Of a DNA stretch of 64,000 bases, positions 1-8,174 are shown one piece after another (position 1 is the stretch's first letter; every line of letters starts with the position of its first letter). The stretch comes from Eubacteriales bacterium (lineage in GTDB: Bacteria > Bacillota_A > Clostridia > Lachnospirales > Lachnospiraceae), in assembly GCA_030533315.1 (NCBI GenBank), contig JAUNJL010000006.1, positions 1 through 64,000 of the forward strand. Reading direction: 5' to 3'. Under the pieces are notes generated by a model that was not told the DNA's origin, ran no database searches, and was given only the letters and a program-made list of their open reading frames with translations. The translations under genes were made by a program, and so were the position numbers.

Positions 1-294
1 TGGTCAGGTTTTGCAATAGGCATAAATATTCTGTCGGATTTTGGCTGTCCTCCTGCGGGGGCAGTCCGTTTCCGAAAAGGGAACAGGGGTTTTCTACAGG
101 AGCCTTTTGGGACATGGGGCCTCCGGTATCTGGGAAAGGGTTTTTCCGATTGGGGGGAGGCGAATCCAGCTTGCAAGGATGCCGCTGAGACACACGGAAG
201 GGGCTTTTTTGGAAAAAAAGTGACAAAGGCAGCCCTTGGAAAAAAGGGGAAAGGAGGTTATAATGGAGGAAAAGAGATGGTGGGAGGAAGAAGG
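1..294. other. No recognisable gene at the left edge
   Basis: No reading frame here has a convincing start, ribosome site or family signature. A short open frame from a TTG at 41 lacks a Shine-Dalgarno sequence and resembles nothing I know. The stretch ends in the ribosome site of the HD-domain gene. The upstream gene, if any, lies outside the window. Confidence 0.5.
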
Positions 295-1134
295 ATGGCG
301 TTGGATTATCTGGAGGCGCAGAGGGCTTTTGAAGAGTATCTGGAGGAGTATGACAGGCAGGATGAAAAAATTAGGCTGAAAATTGTACATACCTACGGTG
401 TTGTGGCGTGTGCGGGAGAGATTGGAAAGCGGATGGGGCTTTCCCGGGAGGATGGATGTCTGGGGAAAATCATCGCCCTTCTTCACGATATCGGACGTTT
501 TGAACAGATCCGCCGCTTTGACAGTTTTCTGCCGGATACCATGGATCACGCCGCTTATGGCGCAGCTCTTCTTTTTGGGGACATGGCGGCGGTCTATGGA
601 GCTGGGGAGAAGGGGATGGAGGTGCTTTGCAGGGAGCCGCCCATGATCCGCAGGTTTGTCAGAGAGAGGGAGTATGATCGGATCATCTGCCAGGCCATCG
701 CCTTTCACAGCCACCTTGCCCTGCCGCCTATCACGGATCCAGGGGCGCTTCTGCACGCCCGCCTGATCCGGGATGCGGACAAGCTGGACAACTGCCGGGT
801 CAAGCTCCAGGAGAGGATCGAGACCATGCTGGGGATGAGTGTCCAGGAGGCCGGAAGGGGAAAGATCTCCCCGCAGGTATGGGAGGCTTGCCAGAGGGAA
901 ACCTCCGTTCTTTCCGCTCACCGGAGGACCGGGGTGGATTACTGGGTTTCCTATATTGCGCAGTATTACGACGTCAATTTTCCCCAGACCTGGGAGATCA
1001 TCCGGGAGGAGGATTATATCCGCAGGATCGCAGAGCGGCTGCAATATGAGGACCCAGACACAAGGGAAAAAATAGAGAGGCTCATCCAGGGAGTGGAGAG
1101 CCGCATGGAGCGTGAAATATGGAAAAACAGATAG
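295..1134 (+). CDS. HD-domain metal-dependent phosphohydrolase
   Basis: Predicted 279-aa soluble hydrolase of the HD superfamily, which cleaves phosphate esters of nucleotides using a divalent metal site. The metal ligands are visible: His32, the His64-Asp65 pair in LLHDIGRFEQ, His85, His138/His140 in AIAFHSH, and Asp160/Asp162 in RDADKLDN. I chose the ATG at 295 because GGAGG lies 7 nt upstream. A GTG at 220 and an ATG at 277 are in frame but extend into low-complexity sequence; the AAGGAGG at 251 serves an out-of-frame ATG at 263. The 3' end overlaps the next gene by 16 nt, so the two are probably co-transcribed. The substrate is unknown; it resembles the small YedJ/YpgQ-like HD proteins. 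Confidence 0.85.
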   Translation: MALDYLEAQRAFEEYLEEYDRQDEKIRLKIVHTYGVVACAGEIGKRMGLSREDGCLGKIIALLHDIGRFEQIRRFDSFLPDTMDHAAYGAALLFGDMAAVYGAGEKGMEVLCREPPMIRRFVREREYDRIICQAIAFHSHLALPPITDPGALLHARLIRDADKLDNCRVKLQERIETMLGMSVQEAGRGKISPQVWEACQRETSVLSAHRRTGVDYWVSYIAQYYDVNFPQTWEIIREEDYIRRIAERLQYEDPDTREKIERLIQGVESRMEREIWKNR

Positions 1135-1694
1135 ATACAGGGGAGCTTTCGTACACCATTGTGAGGAGCCGCCGCCGTACCCTGGCCATTGAGATCCGCC
1201 GGGACGGCTCTGTCCTCATACGGGCTCCTTTGAAAATGCCAGAGGCCCGGATAGGAGCTTTTGTCCAGGAGAAGAGGGGCTGGATATTCCAGCAGCTGGA
1301 AAAAATTCCCGGCGTTCCTGGGCAGGGATCCCCAGTGATCCCCAGGATCCCGGAGGATGAGCGCCTGCGGCTGAAAAAGGAGGCAGGCGTGGTGCTTCGT
1401 CAAAGGTCGGCTTATTTTGCAAAGCGGCTGCAGGTTCACTACAACCGCATCACCATTCGGGAGCAGAGGACCCGATGGGGAAGCTGCAGCTCCAACCAAA
1501 ATCTGAACTTCAACTGGAAGCTGATCCTGGCGCCGATGGAGGTGTTGGATTACGTGGTGGTCCATGAGCTCTGCCATCTGAAGGAGATGAACCATTCTCC
1601 TGCTTACTGGCGGGAGGTGGAGAAGATTCTGCCGGATTATGAGAGGCAGAAGGACTGGCTGAAGCAGAATGGGTGGAAGCTGATGCTGCAATAG
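1119..1694 (+). CDS. YgjP-type (DUF45/M48-like) metallopeptidase
   Basis: 191-aa predicted zinc metalloprotease of the YgjP/WLM family. The zinc signature HELCH sits at residues 149-153 and a further His at 159 (NHSPAYW) fits the usual third ligand. The motif TRWGSCSS at 118-125 is the hallmark segment just before the catalytic helix in this family. The start lies inside the HD gene, so translational coupling is likely. Family members are small cytoplasmic proteins, often next to restriction or nucleotide-metabolism genes; their substrates are poorly known. The fold assignment is firm, the biological role is not. Confidence 0.85.
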   Translation: MEKQIDTGELSYTIVRSRRRTLAIEIRRDGSVLIRAPLKMPEARIGAFVQEKRGWIFQQLEKIPGVPGQGSPVIPRIPEDERLRLKKEAGVVLRQRSAYFAKRLQVHYNRITIREQRTRWGSCSSNQNLNFNWKLILAPMEVLDYVVVHELCHLKEMNHSPAYWREVEKILPDYERQKDWLKQNGWKLMLQ

Positions 1695-1742
1695 GGCAGG
1701 GCTGGGAACTGGCAAAAATGGAGAGTAGAAAGGGAGCTTGGA

Positions 1743-2216
1743 TTGGAAAACAAAAAAATGGATGTGAAGTGGGTCGTTGGAATGGGATTGCTGATCCTGG
1801 TCATGGCAGCGATGGGAGCTGGCTTCTGGAGGGTGGTGGCCCTGCAGGCCCAGAGGGATCAGCAGGAGGAGGCCAGGCAGGAGGAAGAGGCCATCCGGGC
1901 CATCTGCGTGGAGGCAGGAGGCTTTTTAAAGCAGCAGGTCTTCGTGGACATGGAAACTAAGACGGTCTTTCGGGCAGAGCTGCCCCGGGAAGGCATTTAC
2001 AACCGGGAGGGGCGTCTTATAGAAGGGGACGTTCTGGAAAATGGGGACATGGTTCGGATTTACGGGGACGGGATCCTCACAAGATCGGTTCCGGCAGATT
2101 ACCCCGGGGTGACAAAGATGAAGCGTATGGGGCGTGCCACACTGGAGGAGGCCCAGCCCTATCAGAAGCTTGCGGACGAGGTCTTGGGAGGGGATGGACG
2201 GCAGACCCTTCGATGA
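1743..2216 (+). CDS. Membrane-anchored protein of unknown function
   Basis: 157 aa starting from a TTG with GGGA 8-9 nt upstream; an ATG at 1758 is an alternative. One N-terminal hydrophobic helix (about residues 10-30, WVVGMGLLILVMAAMGAGFW) is followed by a charged, Gln/Glu-rich stretch and a small soluble domain. That domain contains a segment like a beta-barrel with DVLENGDMVRIYGDG. I recognise no family. It lies 48 nt after the peptidase and its stop overlaps the first possible ATG of the LrgA frame, so it is likely in the same transcription unit. It probably faces the outside as a type II membrane protein. Confidence 0.7.
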   Translation: MENKKMDVKWVVGMGLLILVMAAMGAGFWRVVALQAQRDQQEEARQEEEAIRAICVEAGGFLKQQVFVDMETKTVFRAELPREGIYNREGRLIEGDVLENGDMVRIYGDGILTRSVPADYPGVTKMKRMGRATLEEAQPYQKLADEVLGGDGRQTLR

Positions 2217-2293
2217 GGAAGGAAAAGGATGCCAAAGCCTGTCATGAAAACAAAGTCTGTGATGAAAAGAAGAAAGGATGGAAGGAACCGCAT

Positions 2294-2653
2294 ATGAAAT
2301 ATCTGAGACAGATGGGAAGGATCCTGCTTTTTGCGGTGCTGGGGGAGCTGCTGAGGCAGCTGCTTCCTCTGCCCATACCGGCCAGTGTTTACGGGCTCCT
2401 GTTGATGCTGGGAGCGCTGATGAGCGGGCTTCTGAAGGTGGAGCAGGTGGAGGAAACGTCTGATTTTCTGGTGGAGATCATGCCGGTGATGTTTGTTCCT
2501 GCGGGAGTGGGGCTTTTGGATGCCTGGGGCATTTTAAGGCCCATCTGGCTTACGGTGGCCGCAGTGGTCGTCCTCACCACCGTCCTGGTCATGGTGGTGA
2601 CGGGGAGGGTGACCCAGGCGGTCATACGAAGGGAGGGCAGGAAAAAGAAGTGA
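2294..2653 (+). CDS. lrgA: LrgA/CidA family holin-like membrane protein
   Basis: 119 aa with four hydrophobic helices, the size and pattern of the CidA/LrgA family. These are holin-like proteins that work with LrgB in controlling murein hydrolase activity, overflow metabolism or pyruvate/glycolate transport, depending on species. Typical features are the LPIPASVYGLLLML segment and the basic tail ending in RREGRKKK. I chose the ATG at 2294, with GGAAGG upstream; an in-frame ATG at 2213 overlaps the preceding stop and would add 27 charged residues that the family lacks. The stop overlaps the GTG of the next gene. Confidence 0.85.
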   Translation: MKYLRQMGRILLFAVLGELLRQLLPLPIPASVYGLLLMLGALMSGLLKVEQVEETSDFLVEIMPVMFVPAGVGLLDAWGILRPIWLTVAAVVVLTTVLVMVVTGRVTQAVIRREGRKKK

Positions 2654-3342
2654 GAGTTTTTTGGAATAATTCATTGTTTTTAGGTGCGGTGGTCACTCTA
2701 TTGGCCTACGAGGCAGGGCTGCTCCTGAGAAGGAAGCTCCGGATGGCCATCTGCAATCCGCTTTTGATCGCCATTCTCTGCGTTATGGGAGCTTTGGGGG
2801 TGCTGGACGTGGATTATGAGGTGTACAACGAAGGGGGAAAATACATCAGCTATCTGCTGACCCCTGCCACCGTGTGTCTGGCCGTTCCTCTGTACCGCCA
2901 GCTCTCTCTGCTGAAAAAGAACATGAGGGCTGTTGCGGCCGGCCTTCTTTCCGGGGTTTTGGCCAGCCTGGTGGGCGTTCTCGTCCTTTCCCTGCTTTTC
3001 GGGCTGTCCCATGAGCAGTACGTGACGCTTCTGCCAAAGTCCATTACCACCGCCATTGGTATGGGGGTCTCCCAGGAGCTGGGAGGCGTGACGGCCATCA
3101 CCGTGGCGGCGATCATTCTCACCGGGGTATTGGGAAACGTCATTGCGGAGGCCGTTTTTAAGGTGGCGGGGATCCAGGAGCCTGTGGCCAGGGGGCTTGC
3201 CCTTGGCACGGCCTCCCATGCCATAGGGACGGCCAAGGCGCTGGAGCTGGGGGAGGTGGAAGGAGCCATGAGCAGCCTGGCCATTGCGGCGGCGGGGCTC
3301 CTCACCGTGGCGGCGGCGCCTGTGTTTGCCGGATTTCTTTGA
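2650..3342 (+). CDS. lrgB: LrgB/CidB family membrane protein
   Basis: 230-aa polytopic membrane protein of the LrgB family, normal length. Conserved features seen are ALGVLDVDYEVYNEGG after the second helix, LLPKSITTAIGM, and GTASHAIGTAKA near the C-terminus, the most conserved block of the family. It begins with a GTG overlapping the lrgA stop (GTGA), which fits strict coupling of the pair. LrgAB-type proteins form a membrane complex. No LytTR- or LytSR-type regulator lies nearby, so control here is unknown. Confidence 0.9.
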   Translation: MRVFWNNSLFLGAVVTLLAYEAGLLLRRKLRMAICNPLLIAILCVMGALGVLDVDYEVYNEGGKYISYLLTPATVCLAVPLYRQLSLLKKNMRAVAAGLLSGVLASLVGVLVLSLLFGLSHEQYVTLLPKSITTAIGMGVSQELGGVTAITVAAIILTGVLGNVIAEAVFKVAGIQEPVARGLALGTASHAIGTAKALELGEVEGAMSSLAIAAAGLLTVAAAPVFAGFL

Positions 3343-3371
3343 AAGAAGGGAAAAAAAGAAATCCATAAAAT

Positions 3372-3500
3372 CGAACAAATATTCGATTTTGAAATTGTAA
3401 GGTTTTGACAAAAAGAAACGTTTGTTCGGATTTTAAAGTTTCATACCGTTTTATTGGACTGTAAATATGATATACTACCAACAGAAAGAAAATATGTTCG
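3372..3500. promoter_or_regulatory. Three SOS-box-like motifs (LexA type)
   Basis: Three sites resemble the Gram-positive LexA box CGAAC-N4-GTTCG. They are CGAACAAATATTCG at 3372-3385 (9 of 10 positions), GAAACGTTTGTTCG at 3415-3428 (8 of 10) and AGAAAATATGTTCG at 3487-3500 (8 of 10). The first sits in a perfect 9-bp inverted repeat (3367-3375/3382-3390). The third begins about 10 nt after the -10 element. LexA control is inferred from the motif only. Confidence 0.45.
3468..3476 (+). promoter_or_regulatory. Extended -10 promoter element
   Basis: TGATATACT is a TGN-extended -10 box. There is no good -35 hexamer at 17 nt, which is tolerated in extended -10 promoters. It would start transcription near 3483, about 50 nt before the small membrane protein gene, between the second and third SOS-like motifs. 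A TTGACA at 3405-3410 has no well-placed -10 partner. Confidence 0.5.
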
Positions 3501-3532
3501 ATCAAGCATATTTGAGAAGGAGGAGTATACAT

Positions 3533-3769
3533 ATGTGGAATACGCAGACCAAGGGCGGCAAGAGAGAAGCTCTCAGACAGAATGAGGAAAAGAAAGGAAG
3601 GCTTTCCTGCACCATGGCTATGATCCTGGGGGTTTTTGTCACCATGGAGATCATGGTGGCAGGCGCCATGGTATTGAATTATGATTTCCGGGGAGGGGAT
3701 GGCATTGCGGTCGTCTTTGCTTTTATGGTATTATACTTTGGGGTCGTCGCTTTGCTGACGGATAAATAA
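3533..3769 (+). CDS. Small two-helix membrane protein, unknown function
   Basis: 78 aa. The start at 3533 is set by AAGGAGGAG 7-9 nt upstream. The N-terminal 28 residues are strongly basic and polar, then come two hydrophobic helices (about residues 29-47 and 56-74) separated by a short Asp/Gly loop (DFRGGDG). I do not recognise the family. The gene is monocistronic by appearance: about 190 nt separate it from lrgB and a GC-rich hairpin follows. The SOS-box-like sites upstream suggest DNA-damage induction, which would fit the general class of small SOS-induced membrane proteins, but there is no sequence similarity to YneA that I can see. Confidence 0.8.
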   Translation: MWNTQTKGGKREALRQNEEKKGRLSCTMAMILGVFVTMEIMVAGAMVLNYDFRGGDGIAVVFAFMVLYFGVVALLTDK

Positions 3770-3773
3770 GGCC

Positions 3774-3794
3774 GTCTCCCCCGGGCGGGGAGAC
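3774..3794 (+). terminator. GC-rich hairpin after the small membrane protein gene
   Basis: GTCTCCCC pairs perfectly with GGGGAGAC around a CGGGC loop, 4 nt after the stop codon. No U-tract follows, so it may stabilise the 3' end or be a weak terminator. The remaining 160 nt before the WYL gene hold nothing else I recognise. Confidence 0.4.
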
Positions 3795-3957
3795 CCGTCC
3801 AGGGCTCCCGTTTCCGGGGCGGCTGTATGGAGGGATTCATGGAGCCGCTCGGATGTCCGGGGGCTTTTGCGCATTTCGTCCGTTTCTCATGGCAGGTGCG
3901 GCAGGTGTGCCGGCCTGCCTATCCGTCACGATATAAACCTACAGGAGCCTTGTTTTT

Positions 3958-4947
3958 ATGCCAAGATCGTTTCGACAAAAGATCAAAATTTTATATCTGA
4001 TGAAAGCCTTTCTGGAGCGTACCGATGAACAGCACCCCATGCAGGTCAAAGAGCTTTTGGCCTATTTGGAGGATTTTGGCATACAGGCAGAGCGGAAGAC
4101 CATCTATGATGACATTGAAAACCTGCGGGTCTTCGGCCTTGACATTGTCAGCCGCAGGGAGAAGCCCTCCGGCTTTTACCTGGCGTCCAGGGAGTTTGAG
4201 GTGGCGGAGCTGAAGCTGTTGGTGGACGCCGTGCAGTCCTGTCGGTTTATCACCCAGAGTAAGTCTACGGAGCTGATCCATAAGCTGGAGGGACTTGCCA
4301 GCGTCCATCAGGCCAAGGAGCTTCAGAGGCAGGTGTTGGTGGATCACCGGGTGAAGGCGGTCAATGAAAGTGTTTACTACAACATTGACGAGATCCATCG
4401 GGGGATCTGCGGCGATAGGCAGATCAGCTTTCAGTATTATGAATGGACCGTGTCCAAGGAGATGCGTCTGAAAAGAGATGGGGAGCGTTACCGCATCAGC
4501 CCCTGGAAGCTGATCTGGAAGGATGAAAACTATTATCTGGTAGGGCTGGATGAAAGGAGCGGGATCGTCAAGCACTACCGGGTGGACAAGATGAGGAAGA
4601 TATCTGTGGAGGAGACGTTCCGAAACGGAAAGGAGATTTTTGATCAGCTGGATCCGGCGGAATTTCTTACGGGGACCTTTGGGATGTTCGGCGGCCGTAT
4701 GGAGACGGTTTCTCTTCTCTTTGAGAATCGGCTGGCAGGGGTGGCCATCGATCACTTTGGCCAGGAGATCATGCTCATGGGGCAGGATGAGGGGCATTTT
4801 GTCACCAGGGTCCGGGTTCAGGTGAGCAGTCCTTTTTTTGGATGGCTGGCAGGACTTGGGGCGGGAGTCGCCATCCAGTCTCCGGAGTCTGTCAGGAGGG
4901 AATACCGGGATTTCTTGAAGAAAGCCCTTACCAATTATGAGGGGTGA
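3958..4947 (+). CDS. WYL-domain transcriptional regulator
   Basis: 329-aa DeoR-like/WYL regulator: an N-terminal winged-helix DNA-binding region (about 1-75) then a WYL ligand-sensing domain (about 135-230) and a C-terminal extension. WYL signatures seen are ISPWKLIWKDENYYLVGLDE and HYRVDKM. WYL proteins act as cytoplasmic transcription factors that sense nucleic acids or nucleotides, often in stress or defence settings. The stop overlaps the GTG codon ahead of birA, so the two are coupled. What it regulates is not visible; no clear operator stands out upstream. Confidence 0.88.
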   Translation: MPRSFRQKIKILYLMKAFLERTDEQHPMQVKELLAYLEDFGIQAERKTIYDDIENLRVFGLDIVSRREKPSGFYLASREFEVAELKLLVDAVQSCRFITQSKSTELIHKLEGLASVHQAKELQRQVLVDHRVKAVNESVYYNIDEIHRGICGDRQISFQYYEWTVSKEMRLKRDGERYRISPWKLIWKDENYYLVGLDERSGIVKHYRVDKMRKISVEETFRNGKEIFDQLDPAEFLTGTFGMFGGRMETVSLLFENRLAGVAIDHFGQEIMLMGQDEGHFVTRVRVQVSSPFFGWLAGLGAGVAIQSPESVRREYRDFLKKALTNYEG

Positions 4948-4955
4948 TACAGCAT

Positions 4956-5936
4956 ATGACAGTGAAATCAAGACTTTTGGAGCTGCTGGAGCAGCATAAG
5001 GGAGAAACCTTGTCTGGGGAAGCGCTGGCAAAGGAGCTCTCCTGCACAAGGACTGCCATTTGGAAGGGAGTGAAGAAGCTTCGGGAGGAGGGCTACCATA
5101 TTGAGGCCGGCCCAAACAGGGGCTACGTCCTGTCTCCTGACAGCAACCGTCTTTCTCTGGAGGCCATCCGTCTCCATCTTCATGAGCCGGAGGTCTATAT
5201 GAGGCTGTACAGAAAGGTCAGCTCCACCAATCAGGAGGCAAAAAAGGCGGCCCTTCAGGGAGAGGCCGGCCATGGGGCCTTTGTCCTGGCCGTGGAGCAG
5301 ACGGAGGGTAGGGGGCGAAGGGGCCGCAGCTTTTTTTCTCCTCCAGGAGGAGGCCTCTATCTCAGCATTGTTTTGGAGCCGAAGGACACCATACAGAGCA
5401 GCCTTCTTATCACCACGGCGGCGGCCGTGGCGGTTTACCAGGCGGTGCGGGAGGTTTGTGGAATTTCTCTGGATATTAAGTGGGTCAATGACCTGTACAA
5501 GGAGGGAAAAAAGGTGTGTGGGATCCTCACGGAGGCCGTGACAGATTTTGAGAGCGGAGGCATTGAGGTTGCCATTGTGGGGATCGGGCTGAATCTGTAC
5601 CTGGAGGAGAGCACCCTTCCCAGGGAGCTGGTGGGGGTGGCGGGCTCGCTTTACCACACTCCCCAGGAGGCAAAGACAGCAGAGGTCAACAGCCTGGCGG
5701 CCGGGATCGTGAATCATCTTTTGGAGGAGGTACGCCTGAAAAGGCTGTCGCCGGATTACGTGCAGCAGAATATGGTGCCTGGGCGGGACATCCTGATCGT
5801 GGACCGGGAGAGAGTGCGTCCGGCGAAGGCGTTGGAGATCTGTCCTGACGGGAGGCTTCTGGTGGAGGAGGAAGATGGCACCCTCCAGAGGCTTTCCTAC
5901 GGAGAAGTATCCATCCGCACCAAGGAAACCACATAA
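4956..5936 (+). CDS. birA: Bifunctional biotin-[acetyl-CoA-carboxylase] ligase / biotin repressor
   Basis: 326 aa, class II BirA. The N-terminal winged helix-turn-helix (about 5-50, with CTRTAIWKGVKKLREEGY) should bind DNA. The central ligase domain carries the adenylate loop GRGRRGR at 118-124 and the lysine motif IKWVNDLYKEGKKVCGIL. It makes biotinyl-AMP, transfers biotin to carboxylase or decarboxylase BCCP domains, and represses biotin genes when loaded. No biotin genes lie nearby. I prefer the ATG at 4956 over the GTG at 4944, because the GAGGGG at 4938 is too close to the GTG. Overlap with the WYL regulator gene is conserved-looking but unexplained. Confidence 0.93.
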   Translation: MTVKSRLLELLEQHKGETLSGEALAKELSCTRTAIWKGVKKLREEGYHIEAGPNRGYVLSPDSNRLSLEAIRLHLHEPEVYMRLYRKVSSTNQEAKKAALQGEAGHGAFVLAVEQTEGRGRRGRSFFSPPGGGLYLSIVLEPKDTIQSSLLITTAAAVAVYQAVREVCGISLDIKWVNDLYKEGKKVCGILTEAVTDFESGGIEVAIVGIGLNLYLEESTLPRELVGVAGSLYHTPQEAKTAEVNSLAAGIVNHLLEEVRLKRLSPDYVQQNMVPGRDILIVDRERVRPAKALEICPDGRLLVEEEDGTLQRLSYGEVSIRTKETT

Positions 5937-5941
5937 AGGTT

Positions 5942-5982
5942 CTCCGCCATAGGCGGAGGCTTCAGGCGGTTCTGTCCGCCTG
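5942..5982 (+). other. Two consecutive GC hairpins after birA
   Basis: CTCCGCC/GGCGGAG (5942-5958, loop ATA) is followed by CAGGCGG/CCGCCTG (5963-5982, 6-nt loop). Neither is followed by a U-run. They lie directly after the birA stop, so they may define its mRNA 3' end. Confidence 0.4.
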
Positions 5983-6059
5983 GCGCACAGATTGAAGAAA
6001 CAAGATCATGGAAAAGGAGACAGGTCCCTTGGCGGGACCGTTGCAGGAAGGGATAATAT

Positions 6060-7211
6060 ATGATAGAGACAGCACGTTTGTATTATGAAGATGTTTATAT
6101 GAAAGAGTTTACCGCTTCCGTCCTGGAGTGCCGGAAGGCTGACAAGGGTTTTGCCCTTCTTCTTGACAGGAGCGCTTTTTACCCGGAGGGAGGAGGACAG
6201 CCCTGCGACGTGGGCCTTCTAAATGAGGTGAGGGTGACGGACGTTCAGGAAGAGGAGGGGGAGCTTCTCCACTACACGCAGGAGCCTGTGGAGCCGGGGA
6301 CGCCTGTGACGGGGCGGATTGACTGGGAGCGCAGATTTGACCTGATGCAGCAGCACTCTGGAGAGCATGTGGTAAGCGGACTGGTGCATGAGGCTTTTGG
6401 CTATGACAACGTGGGCTTTCACATGGGAAGTGACGTGATCACCATTGATTTTAACGGGATCCTGACGGAGACCCAGATGTGGGAGATCGAGAGAAGGGCC
6501 AATGAAAAAATATGGGACGATCGTCAGGTGGAGATCTTTTATCCAGAGGAAGAGGAGAGGAAGACTCTTGCATATAGGAGTAAAAAGGAGCTGACCGGCA
6601 AGGTGCGCATTGTGCGCTTTCCAGGTGCGGATATCTGTGCCTGCTGCGGCACCCATGTCAGCCGGACCGGAGAAATCGGCATGATAAAGCTTCTCTCCGT
6701 GGAGAAATTTCGGGAGGGCGTCCGCATGGAAATGATCTCTGGAAAGCGGGTTTTGGATTATCTGAACCTGCTGGACAGACAGAACCATGGCATCTCCGTG
6801 AAGCTTTCCGCAAAAGTGGACCAGACGGCCCAGGCAGTGGAGCGATTGTGGGAGGAATGCTTTGTCCTGAAGGGAAAGCTTCACAAAATGGAGGAGGATA
6901 TGTTTGCCGCCGAGGGAGAAAGATGGAAAGGAAAGGGAGACGTCCTCCTGTTTCGGGAGGGGCTGGAGGCGGATGCCGTGCGGAAGCTGACGGATGCCGT
7001 CATGCAGACCTGCGGCGGGCGCTGTGCCGTGTTTTCTCTCAGTGGGGACGGCTCGTACAAGTATGCCATGGGCCAGAAGGACGGAGATCTAAGGCAGCTC
7101 ACGAAGGACATGAACGCCGCCTTGAAGGGAAGAGGAGGCGGAAAGCCCTTCTTTGTCCAGGGCTCTGTCCAGGCGTCAAGGGAGGAGATTCAGGGCTTTT
7201 TTGGAAACTGA
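6060..7211 (+). CDS. AlaX-L type alanyl-tRNA editing hydrolase
   Basis: 383-aa free-standing editing protein related to the second half of alanyl-tRNA synthetase; it would deacylate Ser- or Gly-tRNA(Ala). The zinc site is complete: HSGEH at 99-103 and the C-C-G-T-H block with Cys195 or Cys196 and His199. The GGGQPCD loop at 44-50 is also typical. The C-terminal third (about 280-383) resembles the DHHA1/C-Ala region, which marks the long AlaX-L subtype. ATG at 6060 with GAAGGGA upstream. It is followed 67 nt later by the amidohydrolase. The alternative reading as a truncated AlaS is excluded because no aminoacylation domain or fragment is present. Confidence 0.9.
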   Translation: MIETARLYYEDVYMKEFTASVLECRKADKGFALLLDRSAFYPEGGGQPCDVGLLNEVRVTDVQEEEGELLHYTQEPVEPGTPVTGRIDWERRFDLMQQHSGEHVVSGLVHEAFGYDNVGFHMGSDVITIDFNGILTETQMWEIERRANEKIWDDRQVEIFYPEEEERKTLAYRSKKELTGKVRIVRFPGADICACCGTHVSRTGEIGMIKLLSVEKFREGVRMEMISGKRVLDYLNLLDRQNHGISVKLSAKVDQTAQAVERLWEECFVLKGKLHKMEEDMFAAEGERWKGKGDVLLFREGLEADAVRKLTDAVMQTCGGRCAVFSLSGDGSYKYAMGQKDGDLRQLTKDMNAALKGRGGGKPFFVQGSVQASREEIQGFFGN

Positions 7212-7278
7212 TCCCTTGTCTTTTCTCTCCTCTTTTGGGAGAGGGGATGTGGGGCTTTTGAGAAACGAGGGTGAGGCT

Positions 7279-8148
7279 ATGTTTGGAGAATGCCATGCAC
7301 ATATGCTCATGGATGGGGTAAATTATCAGGCTGCGGTGGAGAGGCATCGGGGCGGGGTATCGGACCGGGACATCCGGGCCCATCTGAAGGCTTATCGGGA
7401 CGTGGGGGTTTCTTACGTTCGAGATGGGGGAGACGGACTCCTTGTCTCCAAAAGGGCAAAGGAGCTGGCGCCGGAGTATGGCATCGATTACCGGACGCCG
7501 GTTTTTGCGATCCATAAAAACGGGCATTATGGCGGGATCGTGGGGCTGGGCTTTGACACCATGAGGGAGTATCATGCCCTGGTGAAGAGCGCTGCGGCCC
7601 AGGGGGCTGATTTCATCAAGATCATGACCACGGGTATCCTGGATTTTCGGTGCTATGGGAGGATCACGGGGGAGCCCCTGGATCAGGAAGAGGTGAAGGA
7701 GATGGTACACATTGCCCATGGGGAGGGCTTTGCCGTCATGAGCCATACAAATGGCGTCCCGGGTGTCCGGGCCGCTCTTGAGGCAGGGGTGGACAGCCTG
7801 GAGCATGGGAACTATATGGATGAAGAGACCATCCAAATGCTGTCTGAAAGCAGCACCGTCTGGGTTCCCACCCTGGTCACCATACGAAACCTTTTGGGGT
7901 GCGGCAGGTACCAGGACCGGGAGCTTCTGAAGATACAAAGAGCGGCGGAAAGAAGTCTGCGCCTTGCGTATCAAAAAGGCGCAAGCCTGGCGCTGGGAAG
8001 TGATGGAGGTGCCTACATGGTTCCTCATGGCTGGGGGATCCTGGAGGAATACAGGGCTGTTTTTTCCATACTAGGGGAGGAACCGCAGATCAACCGATGC
8101 TTGGAGGAGGGAGAAAGCCAGATCCGCAGACGATTTCAAAGGTCGTGA
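7279..8148 (+). CDS. Amidohydrolase family protein
   Basis: 289-aa TIM-barrel metal-dependent hydrolase. The metal-binding start ECHAHMLMDG is at residues 4-13, HTNG follows at about 155, LEHGNYM at about 174, and the C-terminal Asp block LALGSDGG at about 237. These match the amidohydrolase superfamily (imidazolonepropionase/prolidase-like). The protein begins directly with the HxH strand and lacks the usual N-terminal beta-sandwich, so it is a short member. I place the start at 7279 with GAGGG upstream; the open frame reaches back to 7153 but overlaps the editing gene. Substrate unknown. It converges on the lipoprotein gene with a 26-nt gap. Confidence 0.85.
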   Translation: MFGECHAHMLMDGVNYQAAVERHRGGVSDRDIRAHLKAYRDVGVSYVRDGGDGLLVSKRAKELAPEYGIDYRTPVFAIHKNGHYGGIVGLGFDTMREYHALVKSAAAQGADFIKIMTTGILDFRCYGRITGEPLDQEEVKEMVHIAHGEGFAVMSHTNGVPGVRAALEAGVDSLEHGNYMDEETIQMLSESSTVWVPTLVTIRNLLGCGRYQDRELLKIQRAAERSLRLAYQKGASLALGSDGGAYMVPHGWGILEEYRAVFSILGEEPQINRCLEEGESQIRRRFQRS

Positions 8149-8174
8149 GGGAGCTGGCTTCTCTCTTGCTTAGG

